Origin: Crocinitomicaceae bacterium
GTDB lineage: Bacteria > Bacteroidota > Bacteroidia > Flavobacteriales_D > Crocinitomicaceae
Direction: 5' to 3'
Length of the DNA stretch: 64,000 bases
Assembly (NCBI GenBank): GCA_021325675.1
Contig: JAJTCM010000006.1
Coordinates: forward strand, 141,870-205,869
Shown here: piece by piece, positions 7,501 through 15,680 of the stretch
Position numbering within the stretch: the first letter of the stretch is position 1
Layout of the letters: each line of letters starts with the position of its first letter
The notes under the pieces: model-generated
The model's database searches: none
Seen by the model: only the letters and a program-made list of their open reading frames with translations
Told to the model about the DNA's origin: nothing
Program-made: the position numbers and the translations under genes

Positions 7501-8674
7501 CATAACAGATGAGCAAGTAGATTTCATACTCGAAGATATTAAAGCAAATGGGGTTATTCTTGAAGATCTGCAAAATAACCTGCTGGATCACATTTGCTGT
7601 ATCATAGAGCATGAAATGCCTGAGGGAGAAGATTTTTACCGGTTCTACCGCAAAATCCTGCCGCGCTTTTTCAAAAATTCATTGAAGGAGATCCAGGAAG
7701 AGACTGAGATTTTATTAACTTTTAAAAATTATTACGCCATGAAAAGAACCTTGAAAATATCCGGGCTTGCGAGCGCATTGCTTACAATTACCGGCGCCAC
7801 GCTTAAAACCCTTCATTTACCGGGAGCCGGTGTCACCATTGTCCTCGGGGGACTGCTTTTCAGCCTTGTGTTTATGCCGCTGATGATAGCCCTGAAATTC
7901 AAAGATGAGGAAAAGCAAGTCGACAAATGGGTTTTTACCCTCGGTTTCCTGCTTGCTATCGGGGCTTCAGTCGGAATTGTGTTTAAGCTGATGCACTGGC
8001 CTTTCGCCAACATCCTGATGCGCTCCAGCATTACCGCTTTTATTTTTGTTTATGTGCCGGTTTACTACCTGACGCGCGTTCGGCGGGCTGAGCTACGTTT
8101 TAACACAACAGTCAACGCCGTGCTGATGATGGCCTGCGGGGGAATGCTGTATGCTTTGATGAACCTGGGCTACAGCTTGAAGCTTGAGGAAAGCCTGTAT
8201 TCCGCCAATAATTTTACGGAAGCAAGCAAAAAGGATTTGAACAGCGCCAGTACCGAGCTTTTTTCTGAAGAAGCTGCCAGTGACACCTTGAAAGCGATGC
8301 GGGAACTGAGCCGTAACATGCAGGAAAAAATCGACGCGATCAAAAACGACCTGATTGCTTTTTCTGAAGGGATTCCAAGCAAAAAAGCAGCGGGGTTCAA
8401 CGTGAGCCAGCTGAGTGACCCGAACAATACGGACGTGATTAACAAGCATTTTGCTGTTTCCACCGGCGAGCTATCCCGCCAGGCGCTGGAAGAATCGGTT
8501 TCGGCCTACAACAAAGAGCTGAAAGCTTATTTCCCTGAAAAGGAAGAATTGCAAATCAAGCTGGAGAAGCTTCAGCTGGAGAAAACAAACCTGATTGTGG
8601 TGCTGAACGCGCTTTCACAGGTACAATTGCAGCTCGCCAACAATGAGTATTCACTTTTGCTTGCAGCGAGATAG
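7493..8674 (+). CDS. PadR-coupled five-helix membrane protein of unknown function
   Basis: I do not recognise this 393-aa protein as a named family. An N-terminal soluble domain (residues 1-80, with DHICCIIEHEMPEGEDFYRFY) precedes five hydrophobic segments at about 86-106, 111-134, 145-165, 174-192 and 207-226. A long helical, charge-rich tail (about 235-393) is probably a coiled coil. Two helix-turn units share the pattern K-x-x-H-x-P (LKTLHLPGAG near 104-113 and FKLMHWPFAN near 164-173), which suggests an internal duplication and recalls the FK-x-x-HWPGA hairpin of GldL. The start overlaps padR by 8 bases. PadR-membrane protein pairs are common in Bacteroidota and often respond to envelope stress, but the role here is open. 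Confidence 0.7.
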   Translation: MHNITDEQVDFILEDIKANGVILEDLQNNLLDHICCIIEHEMPEGEDFYRFYRKILPRFFKNSLKEIQEETEILLTFKNYYAMKRTLKISGLASALLTITGATLKTLHLPGAGVTIVLGGLLFSLVFMPLMIALKFKDEEKQVDKWVFTLGFLLAIGASVGIVFKLMHWPFANILMRSSITAFIFVYVPVYYLTRVRRAELRFNTTVNAVLMMACGGMLYALMNLGYSLKLEESLYSANNFTEASKKDLNSASTELFSEEAASDTLKAMRELSRNMQEKIDAIKNDLIAFSEGIPSKKAAGFNVSQLSDPNNTDVINKHFAVSTGELSRQALEESVSAYNKELKAYFPEKEELQIKLEKLQLEKTNLIVVLNALSQVQLQLANNEYSLLLAAR

Positions 8675-8733
8675 GAAACGATGAATGTTGAGTGATGAAT
8701 TTCTTTGAAGCTCACTTATAGTTTAAACCACAG

Positions 8734-8765
8734 AAGACGGGCAATTTTTTGCTCCGTCTTTTTGG
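8734..8765 (+). terminator. Rho-independent terminator after the padR operon
   Basis: AAGACGG (8734-8740) pairs with CCGTCTT (8754-8760), with GCA/TGC extending the stem inward, followed by a T-run to 8763. It lies between the end of the membrane protein gene and the convergent end of polA. Confidence 0.75.
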
Positions 8766-8816
8766 TATTTACACCTTTTTCTTGATAAAAAGTTGCGCCC
8801 TTAGATCCAAAAAACA

Positions 8817-11621
8817 TTAATGCGCATCCAGCCAGTTCACGGCGGTTTTCGCTTCAACCTGCATTGGAACAGCCAGTTCAACGGCGTTTTCCATCGCTTC
8901 GGTTACGAGCTTTTTCATGAGGTCGATCTCCGATTTATGGACATCAAACACCAATTCATCATGCACCTGAAGGAGCAGCTTTGATTTCACATTCGCTTCC
9001 TTCATCGCTTTATCCACGCCGATCATCGCGAGCTTGATAATATCGGCGGCTGAACCCTGGATCGGGGCGTTAATAGCATTTCGTTCGGCGTAACCGCGCA
9101 CGATCGCATTGGCGGAATTGATATCTGCCAGGTAACGGCGGCGCTTTTTGATCGTTTCGACATAGCCGTGCTCTCGCGCATCGTTAATTACCTTGTCCAT
9201 GTAGGATTTGATACTCGTAAACTGGGCAAAATAAGCGTCAATAATCCCCTTCGCTTCCGTACGGGAAATTCCGAGGTTCTGGGCCAGGCCAAAAGCCGAC
9301 TGACCGTAAATTATCCCGAAGTTTACCGCTTTGGCCGCGCTACGCTGTTCACGTGTCACCTCATCGATGGGAACTTTAAACACATTGGCCGCCGTAGCAG
9401 CATGAATGTCCATTCCGTCACGGAAAGCCTGGATCATATTGACATCTTCGGCCATCGCAGCGATAATCCGCAATTCGATCTGGGAATAATCCGCCGCCAT
9501 CAGCACAAAATCCTCATTTCTTGCAATAAAAGCTTTGCGGATTTCCTTTCCTTTTTCGGTACGGATCGGGATATTTTGTAAATTCGGGTTATTAGAGCTC
9601 AAACGCCCGGTAGCAGTTATCGTTTGCATGTAGCTCGTATGTACGCGGCCATCGAATTTCAGGATCAGGTTTGGGAGCGGGTCTACGTAAGTACTTTTCA
9701 GCTTTCGGCACTGACGGTATTCCAGGATCTGTGAAATAATCGGGTGATCGTTCCGGTATTGCTCAAGCGCGTCTTCGGAAGTCTGGTATTGGCCCGTTTT
9801 CGTCTTTTTCGCCTTGGAGGAAATCTTCATGTATTCGAAGAGCACTTCGCCCAGCTGTTTCGGTGAATCCAGGTTGAAATCCGTGCCGGCCATCTGCTTG
9901 ATTTCGGTTTCGAGCCTTTTCGCTTCTTCTTCCAGTTTGGCAGAAAGCTGGTTCAGGTGGGGTACGTCGATCGCAATTCCTTCCCGCTCCATTTTCGATA
10001 AAATCGGGAGCAGGGGCATTTCCATTTCGTAGAACAAATCTTTCAAATGGTCTTTCTGAATTTGCGGATGGAAAATCTGGTACAGCTGGAAAGTAATATC
10101 CGCATCTTCGCTGGCGTAATCGACAATTTCTTCGGGTTTCAGGTCACGCATATTTCCCTGGTTTTTGCCTTTTTTCCCAAGCAGCGTTTCAATCGAAATC
10201 GGTTTGTATCCCAGGTAGTATTCGCTCAGGTAATCCATCCCCTGCTTGGATTCAGGCTGGATCAGGTAATGCGCGATCATCGTATCAAACAGTGGCCCTG
10301 AAATATCAACGTTGTAATTTTCAAGTACCTGTAAATCGTATTTGAGGTTGTGGCCGATTTTTTCAATCGTTTTGCTTTCAAAAAACGGGCGAAACTGGTC
10401 AACAATCACCTGCGCTTCAGCCTTGTCCTGCGGAACAGCGACGTAAAAGCCTTCTTTGGCCTGGTAGGAGAAAGACATACCAACCATATTTGCCTCCAGG
10501 GATTCAATGTTGTCTGTTTCCGTATCGAAGCACACTACTTTTTGCTTCAGGAGCAGATCGAGCAAATGGATGCGTTCTTCCTGGGTGGTAACAAGGTGAT
10601 ATTTCGGTTTTTCGGTGACAATCGTTTTAAAATCCGCTGTCGGGATCGGTTTTTGGTCTTCAATCAGGCTTTGGCTGCCGAACAGGTCAAGCTGTCCCTC
10701 ACTCCCGTTGTTTTGGGCGGAAACGATGATTTCTTCCCCGAGAATGCGTTTTGCCAGGGTTTTGAATTCAAGTTCCGTAAAAATCTCGCGGATTTTTTCC
10801 GGGTCCGGTTCGCACATCACGAGCTTGTCCGGATCGAATTCAACGTCTACATCCAGGATAATCGTCGCGAGCATTTTCGAAATCCGTCCCTGATCGGCAA
10901 AAGCGATCACATTTTCCTGCTGCTTGCCTTTCAGCTCATGGGCATGGTCGAGCAAATTCTCCAAAGAACCGTATTGCTGGATCAGCTTTTTGGCGGTCTT
11001 CTCCCCGATCCCCGGAATTCCCGGGATATTATCGGCTGCATCTCCCCAAAGCCCCAGGATATCAATTACTTTCAAGGGATCATCCACCTCAAATTTTTCG
11101 CACACTTCCGGAACGCCGAGCACCGTTGCGGGATCTCCACCACGTCCGGGCTTGTACATGAAAATCTTATCGGAAACCAACTGGCCGAAATCCTTGTCCG
11201 GTGTCATCATGTAGGTGTAATAGCCTTCTTTTTCAGCAATTTTCGCCAGAGTACCGATCACGTCATCGGCCTCAAAGCCTTCTTTTAACAAAATCGGTAT
11301 ACAAAAAGCATCAACAATCCGTTTAATGGGCTCGATCATCGAACGGATATCTTCCGGCATTTCCTGGCGGTGCGCTTTATAGGCTTCAAAATCTGCCTGG
11401 CGGTTGGTAGCGCCGCCCGGAGCATCGAACACAACGGCAACGTGGGTCGGTTTTTCTTTTTTAATAACGTCGATCAGCGCGTTCGTAAAACCGAAAGCTG
11501 CGGAGGTATTTTGTCCTTTGGAATTGACACGCGGGTTTTTCGCAAAAGCAAAGTAGGCGCGGTAAATCAATGCAAAGGCATCGAGCAGGAATAATTTTTT
11601 TTCGTGCTGGGGAGTAATCAT
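8817..11621 (-). CDS. polA: DNA polymerase I
   Basis: This 934-aa DNA polymerase I fills gaps and removes RNA primers in replication and repair. All three domains are present. The N-terminal 5'-3' exonuclease has FLLDAFALIYRAYFAF, VVFDAPGG and GIPGIGEKTAKKLI. The 3'-5' exonuclease keeps its acidic residues (FDTETDNIES, HNLKYDLQVL, YASEDADITFQL), so proofreading looks intact, unlike many Gram-positive enzymes. The polymerase domain has motif A DYSQIELRI, motif B RSAAKAVNFGIIYG and motif C QVHDELVFD. The Phe of motif B predicts discrimination against dideoxynucleotides. The start is ATG at 11621, with TACCTTTG (minus strand, 11648-11655) as -7 box. It is a single-gene unit, convergent with the padR operon and divergent from plsC. 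Confidence 0.97.
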   Translation of the reverse strand: MITPQHEKKLFLLDAFALIYRAYFAFAKNPRVNSKGQNTSAAFGFTNALIDVIKKEKPTHVAVVFDAPGGATNRQADFEAYKAHRQEMPEDIRSMIEPIKRIVDAFCIPILLKEGFEADDVIGTLAKIAEKEGYYTYMMTPDKDFGQLVSDKIFMYKPGRGGDPATVLGVPEVCEKFEVDDPLKVIDILGLWGDAADNIPGIPGIGEKTAKKLIQQYGSLENLLDHAHELKGKQQENVIAFADQGRISKMLATIILDVDVEFDPDKLVMCEPDPEKIREIFTELEFKTLAKRILGEEIIVSAQNNGSEGQLDLFGSQSLIEDQKPIPTADFKTIVTEKPKYHLVTTQEERIHLLDLLLKQKVVCFDTETDNIESLEANMVGMSFSYQAKEGFYVAVPQDKAEAQVIVDQFRPFFESKTIEKIGHNLKYDLQVLENYNVDISGPLFDTMIAHYLIQPESKQGMDYLSEYYLGYKPISIETLLGKKGKNQGNMRDLKPEEIVDYASEDADITFQLYQIFHPQIQKDHLKDLFYEMEMPLLPILSKMEREGIAIDVPHLNQLSAKLEEEAKRLETEIKQMAGTDFNLDSPKQLGEVLFEYMKISSKAKKTKTGQYQTSEDALEQYRNDHPIISQILEYRQCRKLKSTYVDPLPNLILKFDGRVHTSYMQTITATGRLSSNNPNLQNIPIRTEKGKEIRKAFIARNEDFVLMAADYSQIELRIIAAMAEDVNMIQAFRDGMDIHAATAANVFKVPIDEVTREQRSAAKAVNFGIIYGQSAFGLAQNLGISRTEAKGIIDAYFAQFTSIKSYMDKVINDAREHGYVETIKKRRRYLADINSANAIVRGYAERNAINAPIQGSAADIIKLAMIGVDKAMKEANVKSKLLLQVHDELVFDVHKSEIDLMKKLVTEAMENAVELAVPMQVEAKTAVNWLDAH

Positions 11622-11647
11622 GTTCGCGAAGATATAACTTGAGTTTT

Positions 11648-11655
11648 CAAAGGTA
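11648..11655 (-). promoter_or_regulatory. Putative polA promoter, -7 box
   Basis: The minus strand reads TACCTTTG, matching TAnnTTTG, 26 bases before the polA ATG. No clear -33 TTG is seen at standard spacing. Confidence 0.5.
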
Positions 11656-11775
11656 TAAAATTAATGCAAATTTTAGAATGGAGGATTCGAAAATAGAGAA
11701 TGAGCTTTTGGAACAACATCGCAGTTAATTTTAATTCTCCATTCTTCATTTTCCATTTTCCATTGAATTATTTCC

Positions 11776-11783
11776 TACTTTTG
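11776..11783 (+). promoter_or_regulatory. Putative plsC promoter, -7 box four bases before the ATG
   Basis: TACTTTTG ends at 11783 and the plsC ATG is at 11788. With transcription starting a few bases after the box, the mRNA would have no leader. The preceding 100 bases are a degenerate CATTCTTCATTTTCC-type tract and hold no gene. Confidence 0.5.
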
Positions 11784-11787
11784 GGGT

Positions 11788-12534
11788 ATGAACTATCTGC
11801 GGGGAATACTGGGCTTTGTATATAAAATTTACATTGCGGTGCTTTTTTGCAGTTTCCTGCTCTTATATTACCTGCCGATTGTACTTTCCAAACGCTCCCC
11901 GAAAACTAAAAAGCTGACTTTTGTTTTTTTCACAGCCTGGAGCTGGTCCATGCGTATTTTCGGGCTGATCTTTGTACGCTACGAACGGAGGGTAGCTTTA
12001 CCGGAAGGACCTTACATCATCATTTCTAATCATGCTTCTTATTTCGATATTTTCCTGATGTATTCGCTTTTCCCGAAGCATGAGTTCCTGTTTTTGGGTA
12101 AGGCGGAAATCCTCAATTATCCATTGGTGAAAAGCTTTTTCAAGGACCTGAACATTCCCGTTTTCCGGAAAGACAGGCTCAAAGCCGCCAAATCTTTTAT
12201 TATTGCGAAACAAGCGATTAAGGACGGCTGGTCACTGGTTGTTTTCCCGGAGGGGGGAATTCCTGACGACAACCTGCCGCAGATGAAACCGTTCAAGGAT
12301 GGGGCTTTTAAACTGGCTAAATCAGCCAAAGTGCCGCTTGTACCGGTGACTTTTCTAAATAATTATAAGCTCTTCTCAGACCCGGACAGCTTCCTGGGAC
12401 CGGCAAGTCCGGGCATTTGCAAAGTTTACCAGCACGACATCATCACCGTCGACCTCATCAAAGAAATGAGTGAACAGGAACTGAAGAATTACTGCTATGG
12501 GATCATCGATTCGCCGCTGAAAAAATATGCCTAA
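11788..12534 (+). CDS. 1-acyl-sn-glycerol-3-phosphate acyltransferase (PlsC-like)
   Basis: This is a membrane-bound acyltransferase, 248 aa, probably transferring an acyl chain to lysophosphatidic acid in phospholipid synthesis. An N-terminal hydrophobic segment (residues 10-35) anchors it. The catalytic HX4D motif is present as NHASYFD near residue 78. The later blocks are PVFRKDR, FPEGG (in place of the usual FPEGT) and PLVPVTF. It overlaps the following SGNH hydrolase gene by 8 bases, so the pair is translationally coupled. That raises the alternative that it acts on another lipid handled by its partner. The family assignment is firm; the exact acceptor is inferred. Confidence 0.87.
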   Translation: MNYLRGILGFVYKIYIAVLFCSFLLLYYLPIVLSKRSPKTKKLTFVFFTAWSWSMRIFGLIFVRYERRVALPEGPYIIISNHASYFDIFLMYSLFPKHEFLFLGKAEILNYPLVKSFFKDLNIPVFRKDRLKAAKSFIIAKQAIKDGWSLVVFPEGGIPDDNLPQMKPFKDGAFKLAKSAKVPLVPVTFLNNYKLFSDPDSFLGPASPGICKVYQHDIITVDLIKEMSEQELKNYCYGIIDSPLKKYA

Positions 12535-13669
12535 GCTTGTCTATATCCTGCCGGTTTTAGTACTGCTGGTGGCCTTTGGCATCCCAGACAACGACCTCAT
12601 TTCTGAACAGGAAAGCCGTATCTATAACCGCAGTGCTGCGCTCGACAGTTTGGTCTACAAATTGAAACACAAGCAGGAGCTTACCATTCTGCATATCGGC
12701 GATTCGCACATCGAAATGCGGGCCTTCCCTGAAGGTATCCGGGAATCGTTTCAAAATGAGGGGATCTCTACGGATAAAGGCTGGTTCCTGCCCGCAGGGA
12801 TTTTCCATGAGCTGTATGACGCCGGTTTTGAAGTGACCCGTCAAAGTGAGCCTTTCCGGACAGAAAACGCACGCACCATAAACCCTGAAATCAGCCTGGG
12901 GCTCACCGGCCGCACGTTTGCCCTTGAAAATGACGAAAACCGCATTTGCATTTCTTCCAAAACCGCGCTTACTGAGCTGGAAATCCTGCACGACACGCGC
13001 GACGATCTCCAAATCAAAGTAAGCGGGAGAAAAGGTAAAAGAGCCACTGTTGAATTACAGGAAATCAGCCCGGGATATACGGTTACAAAAATTATTCTTC
13101 CCGCCTCATGCAGCAAATTTGAATTGCGTTTCAGCAAAAAGAAAGCGGACAGGGTACAATTTTATGGTTTCCGCGTAAAAACTGCCATCGTACATTATTC
13201 CAATTTCGGCTTGTCCGGCGGAAAATTCGAGCATTTGTGCCTGGCACGGGATTTACAAAAGCAGGCGGCGGCGCTCCGGCCTGATTTGGTGATTGTGACT
13301 TTGGGCACGAACGACAGCTACCAAACAAGCCTGGATACAACGGCTTTCAAAGCGAAGCTCCAATTCCTCGTACGGGAAATCCGCCTTGCTTCAGCGAATG
13401 CCGAATTCGTTTTTATGACGGCGCCTGATACGAAATACAAGGGAAACAAGCCGGTGCACCAGCCTTTCGTCAACCGGAGCATCAAAGCATTTTGTGACGA
13501 ATTTCATTTCGCTTACTGGGACTGGAATGCCGTCATGGGTGGTGAAAACTCGATCCAAAAATGGGAAAATTCCCCGCTGAGATATGGAGATTACCTGCAT
13601 TTTTCACCGGAAGCATACCGGATGTTCGGACTCGCCTTTGGGGAGGCATTGCTGGAAACACAAAGGTAA
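12527..13669 (+). CDS. Secreted SGNH/GDSL-family hydrolase
   Basis: This is an exported SGNH-fold esterase or acyl transferase, 380 aa. The N-terminal hydrophobic segment (MPKLVYILPVLVLLVAFG) is a signal peptide or anchor. Block I is LHIGDSHIEMRAFPEG near residues 55-72 with the nucleophile Ser. Block III is VTLGTNDSY, and block V is DYLHFSPEAYRMFG, giving the Asp-His pair. About 180 residues between blocks I and III form an inserted, probably beta-rich domain, a layout shared with the two SGNH proteins encoded at 36.3-39.1 kb. It starts inside the end of plsC (overlap ATGCCTAA). The substrate is unknown; deacylation or O-acylation of an envelope glycan or lipid is likely. Confidence 0.8.
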   Translation: MPKLVYILPVLVLLVAFGIPDNDLISEQESRIYNRSAALDSLVYKLKHKQELTILHIGDSHIEMRAFPEGIRESFQNEGISTDKGWFLPAGIFHELYDAGFEVTRQSEPFRTENARTINPEISLGLTGRTFALENDENRICISSKTALTELEILHDTRDDLQIKVSGRKGKRATVELQEISPGYTVTKIILPASCSKFELRFSKKKADRVQFYGFRVKTAIVHYSNFGLSGGKFEHLCLARDLQKQAAALRPDLVIVTLGTNDSYQTSLDTTAFKAKLQFLVREIRLASANAEFVFMTAPDTKYKGNKPVHQPFVNRSIKAFCDEFHFAYWDWNAVMGGENSIQKWENSPLRYGDYLHFSPEAYRMFGLAFGEALLETQR

Positions 13670-13676
13670 ATTCCCG

Positions 13677-13772
13677 TTGAAAACGCAGATTAGCGCAGAA
13701 ATTTTTGGAACTGGAGAAAAACTGTGTAAACTCAGCAGCGGGACTCTCAGCGGTCTGTCTTTGCGATCCCCG
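13677..13772. repeat. Degenerate dispersed CGCAGATT/CGCAAAG-type element
   Basis: Between the convergent SGNH and recJ genes, AACGCAGATTAGCGCAGAA is followed by CTCAGCGGTCTGTCTTTGCG. This resembles the non-coding pseudo-palindromic elements scattered in Bacteroidota genomes; related copies occur near 20.76, 25.07, 34.51 and 48.51 kb. Confidence 0.4.
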
Positions 13773-15500
13773 TCAGATCGTGCTCCGGATATCCTTGATA
13801 TTCAGCTGTAAGCTTTCTTTATTATTCCAGGCGTTCGTTTCGAGCGTATAGAGAATATCGACCGGATTTTTAGAAGTCAGCAGATCGAGCTTGTGGGCCA
13901 TATTGAACGCAATTCCCTGCATTTCCAGGCCTGTATCCGGCTGGGATAAAACCAGCTTCAGGTGTACATCTTTCAAAACGCGCACATCTTCTGCAAATAC
14001 GTTCCTGCTGACGAAAACCGGTTTCATGTTGCCCGGGCCATGCGGTTCGAGCTGGTTCAGAATCCGTTTAAACTTCGGGATTTCGTAGACATTTTCGCCC
14101 GTGGTATAAATTTCCGAAAAGCTCAGGTGATAATCAACCTGCTGTTCCGGAACAAGCTCAGAATCAGGCAGCGAGCTTTGAACCACTTCTTCAAAACGCG
14201 CACAGAAGGCCTCCAGCTGGTGCTTTTCGAGCGTCATTCCCGCCGCATACGCATGTCCGCCGAACTGCTCCAGGTGAATGCGGCATTTTTCCAATGCATC
14301 GTGGATATTCAAGCCTGTGATACTGCGCGCCGAACCGGTAATTTTGCCATTCGATTCCGTCAGGACGATTGTTGGCTTATAATGATTTTCAATCAGGCGT
14401 GAAGCTACGATCCCGATTACGCCTTTGTGCCAGTTTTCATTGAAGACAACAGTCGTTTTACGTCCCGCAAAAGCGCTGTCCCCTTCGATTTGCTGCAGGG
14501 CTTCATTGGTAATTTGCTCATCCAGTGCCCGGCGCTCGAAATTATCCTGTTCAATACTTGCCGCCAGGGAGTTGAGCTCTTTCTGATCTTCTGAGATCAG
14601 CAGCTGCACCGCTTTTTTGCCTTCATGGATCCGTCCGGCAGCATTGATTCGCGGGGCTAACACAAAAACTACGTTGGTCAGCGTAAGCGGCAGCTCTTTT
14701 TTCGCTTGTTTCAGCAATGCCAGAACACCTTTGCGCGGGCGCTTGTTGATCAGCTCCAGGCCAAAATAGCTCAGGATACGGTTTTCACCTGTCACAGGGA
14801 CAATATCGGCAGCAATGCTCAGCGTCAGCAAATCCAGGTTTTGATATAAAGGCGTTTTATCCAGTCCGCGTTTTTCAAAAAAAGCCTGCATCAGCTTAAA
14901 ACCGACGCCGCAGCCCGAAAGCTCTTTGTACGGATAAAGGCAATCACTTTGTTTTTGGTCAAGTACAATAGCATCCGGGATTGTATCGCCGGGCTCATGG
15001 TGGTCACAAATTATAAAATCAATTCCCGCTGCTTTCGCATAATCCACTTTCTCGTGCGCCTTGATCCCACAATCCAGTGCAATAACCAGCCTTTGTCCAT
15101 TTGCTTTGGCATGGTCAATCCCCTTGAAACTAATGCCATAGCCTTCTGCATAACGGTCAGGAATATAAAAATCAAGCTCCGGAAGATAAGGTTTAAGCAA
15201 ATTATAGAGCAAAGCTACGGCTGTTGTTCCGTCTACGTCATAATCCCCGAAAAGCAATACTTTTTCCTGTTGCTGAATCGCATGTTCGAGACGGTCGAGC
15301 GCCCGGTCCATGTTTTTCATTAAAAACGGATCATGCAGCATTTCCAATTGCGGGCGGAAGAAATGGCGCGCTTCGTCAAAAGATTCGATGCCCCGCTGTA
15401 CCAGCAAAGTTGCCAGAACGGGTTCGATGTTCAATTTTCCGGCAAGCTGCCCGAGTTTTTCGTCAGTCGGTTTTTCTTTGACGAGCCAGCGTTTTTCCAT
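13773..15500 (-). CDS. recJ: Single-stranded-DNA-specific exonuclease RecJ
   Basis: This is a 5'-3' single-strand DNA exonuclease of the DHH phosphoesterase superfamily, 575 aa, used in recombination and mismatch or base-excision repair. Motifs are FGDYDVDGTTAVALLY (motif I), ALDCGIKA, the DHH motif as ICDHHEPGDTIPDA, and in the DHHA1 domain GKITGSARSI and FGGHAYAAGMTLE. The frame is open 32 codons upstream to 15596, but that stretch contains a terminator hairpin and the -7 box TATCTTTG. The ATG at 15500 (MEKRWLVKEKPTDEKL) is therefore taken as the start and gives the usual RecJ N-terminus. It is monocistronic as far as can be seen, convergent with the SGNH gene. Confidence 0.95.
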   Translation of the reverse strand: MEKRWLVKEKPTDEKLGQLAGKLNIEPVLATLLVQRGIESFDEARHFFRPQLEMLHDPFLMKNMDRALDRLEHAIQQQEKVLLFGDYDVDGTTAVALLYNLLKPYLPELDFYIPDRYAEGYGISFKGIDHAKANGQRLVIALDCGIKAHEKVDYAKAAGIDFIICDHHEPGDTIPDAIVLDQKQSDCLYPYKELSGCGVGFKLMQAFFEKRGLDKTPLYQNLDLLTLSIAADIVPVTGENRILSYFGLELINKRPRKGVLALLKQAKKELPLTLTNVVFVLAPRINAAGRIHEGKKAVQLLISEDQKELNSLAASIEQDNFERRALDEQITNEALQQIEGDSAFAGRKTTVVFNENWHKGVIGIVASRLIENHYKPTIVLTESNGKITGSARSITGLNIHDALEKCRIHLEQFGGHAYAAGMTLEKHQLEAFCARFEEVVQSSLPDSELVPEQQVDYHLSFSEIYTTGENVYEIPKFKRILNQLEPHGPGNMKPVFVSRNVFAEDVRVLKDVHLKLVLSQPDTGLEMQGIAFNMAHKLDLLTSKNPVDILYTLETNAWNNKESLQLNIKDIRSTI

Positions 15501-15553
15501 GGGGATGTTGATTTTAGATGAATAGATAGTTAGATCTTTGGATAAACAGATTG

Positions 15554-15561
15554 CAAAGATA
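15554..15561 (-). promoter_or_regulatory. Putative recJ promoter, -7 box
   Basis: The minus strand reads TATCTTTG 53 bases before the recJ ATG. A TTTG about 16 bases further upstream lies in the T-run of the preceding gene's terminator. The box supports the recJ start at 15500. Confidence 0.55.
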
Positions 15562-15575
15562 TACACTAAATTAAA

Positions 15576-15629
15576 CACAAAAAACGGACGGTGCAAATTT
15601 TAATCGCTTAAAACCTGCACCCGTCCGTT
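15576..15629 (-). terminator. Rho-independent terminator of the SPMKNQAP-repeat protein gene
   Basis: On the minus strand AACGGACGG-G-TGCA pairs with TGCA-CCGTCCGTT across a 20-base loop and runs into TTTTTTG. It ends the gene at 15681-16550 immediately before the recJ promoter. Confidence 0.85.
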
Positions 15630-15680
15630 CTTAAAAGAATTGTATTCTTTTAAATTTATGTCGGTATAGTTGTCTGTTAT

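Noticed and set aside
10350..11288. 312-codon plus-strand open frame opposite polA
   Set aside because: It lies wholly against the exonuclease domains of polA; Phe/His/Arg-rich composition and lack of motifs mark it as a shadow.
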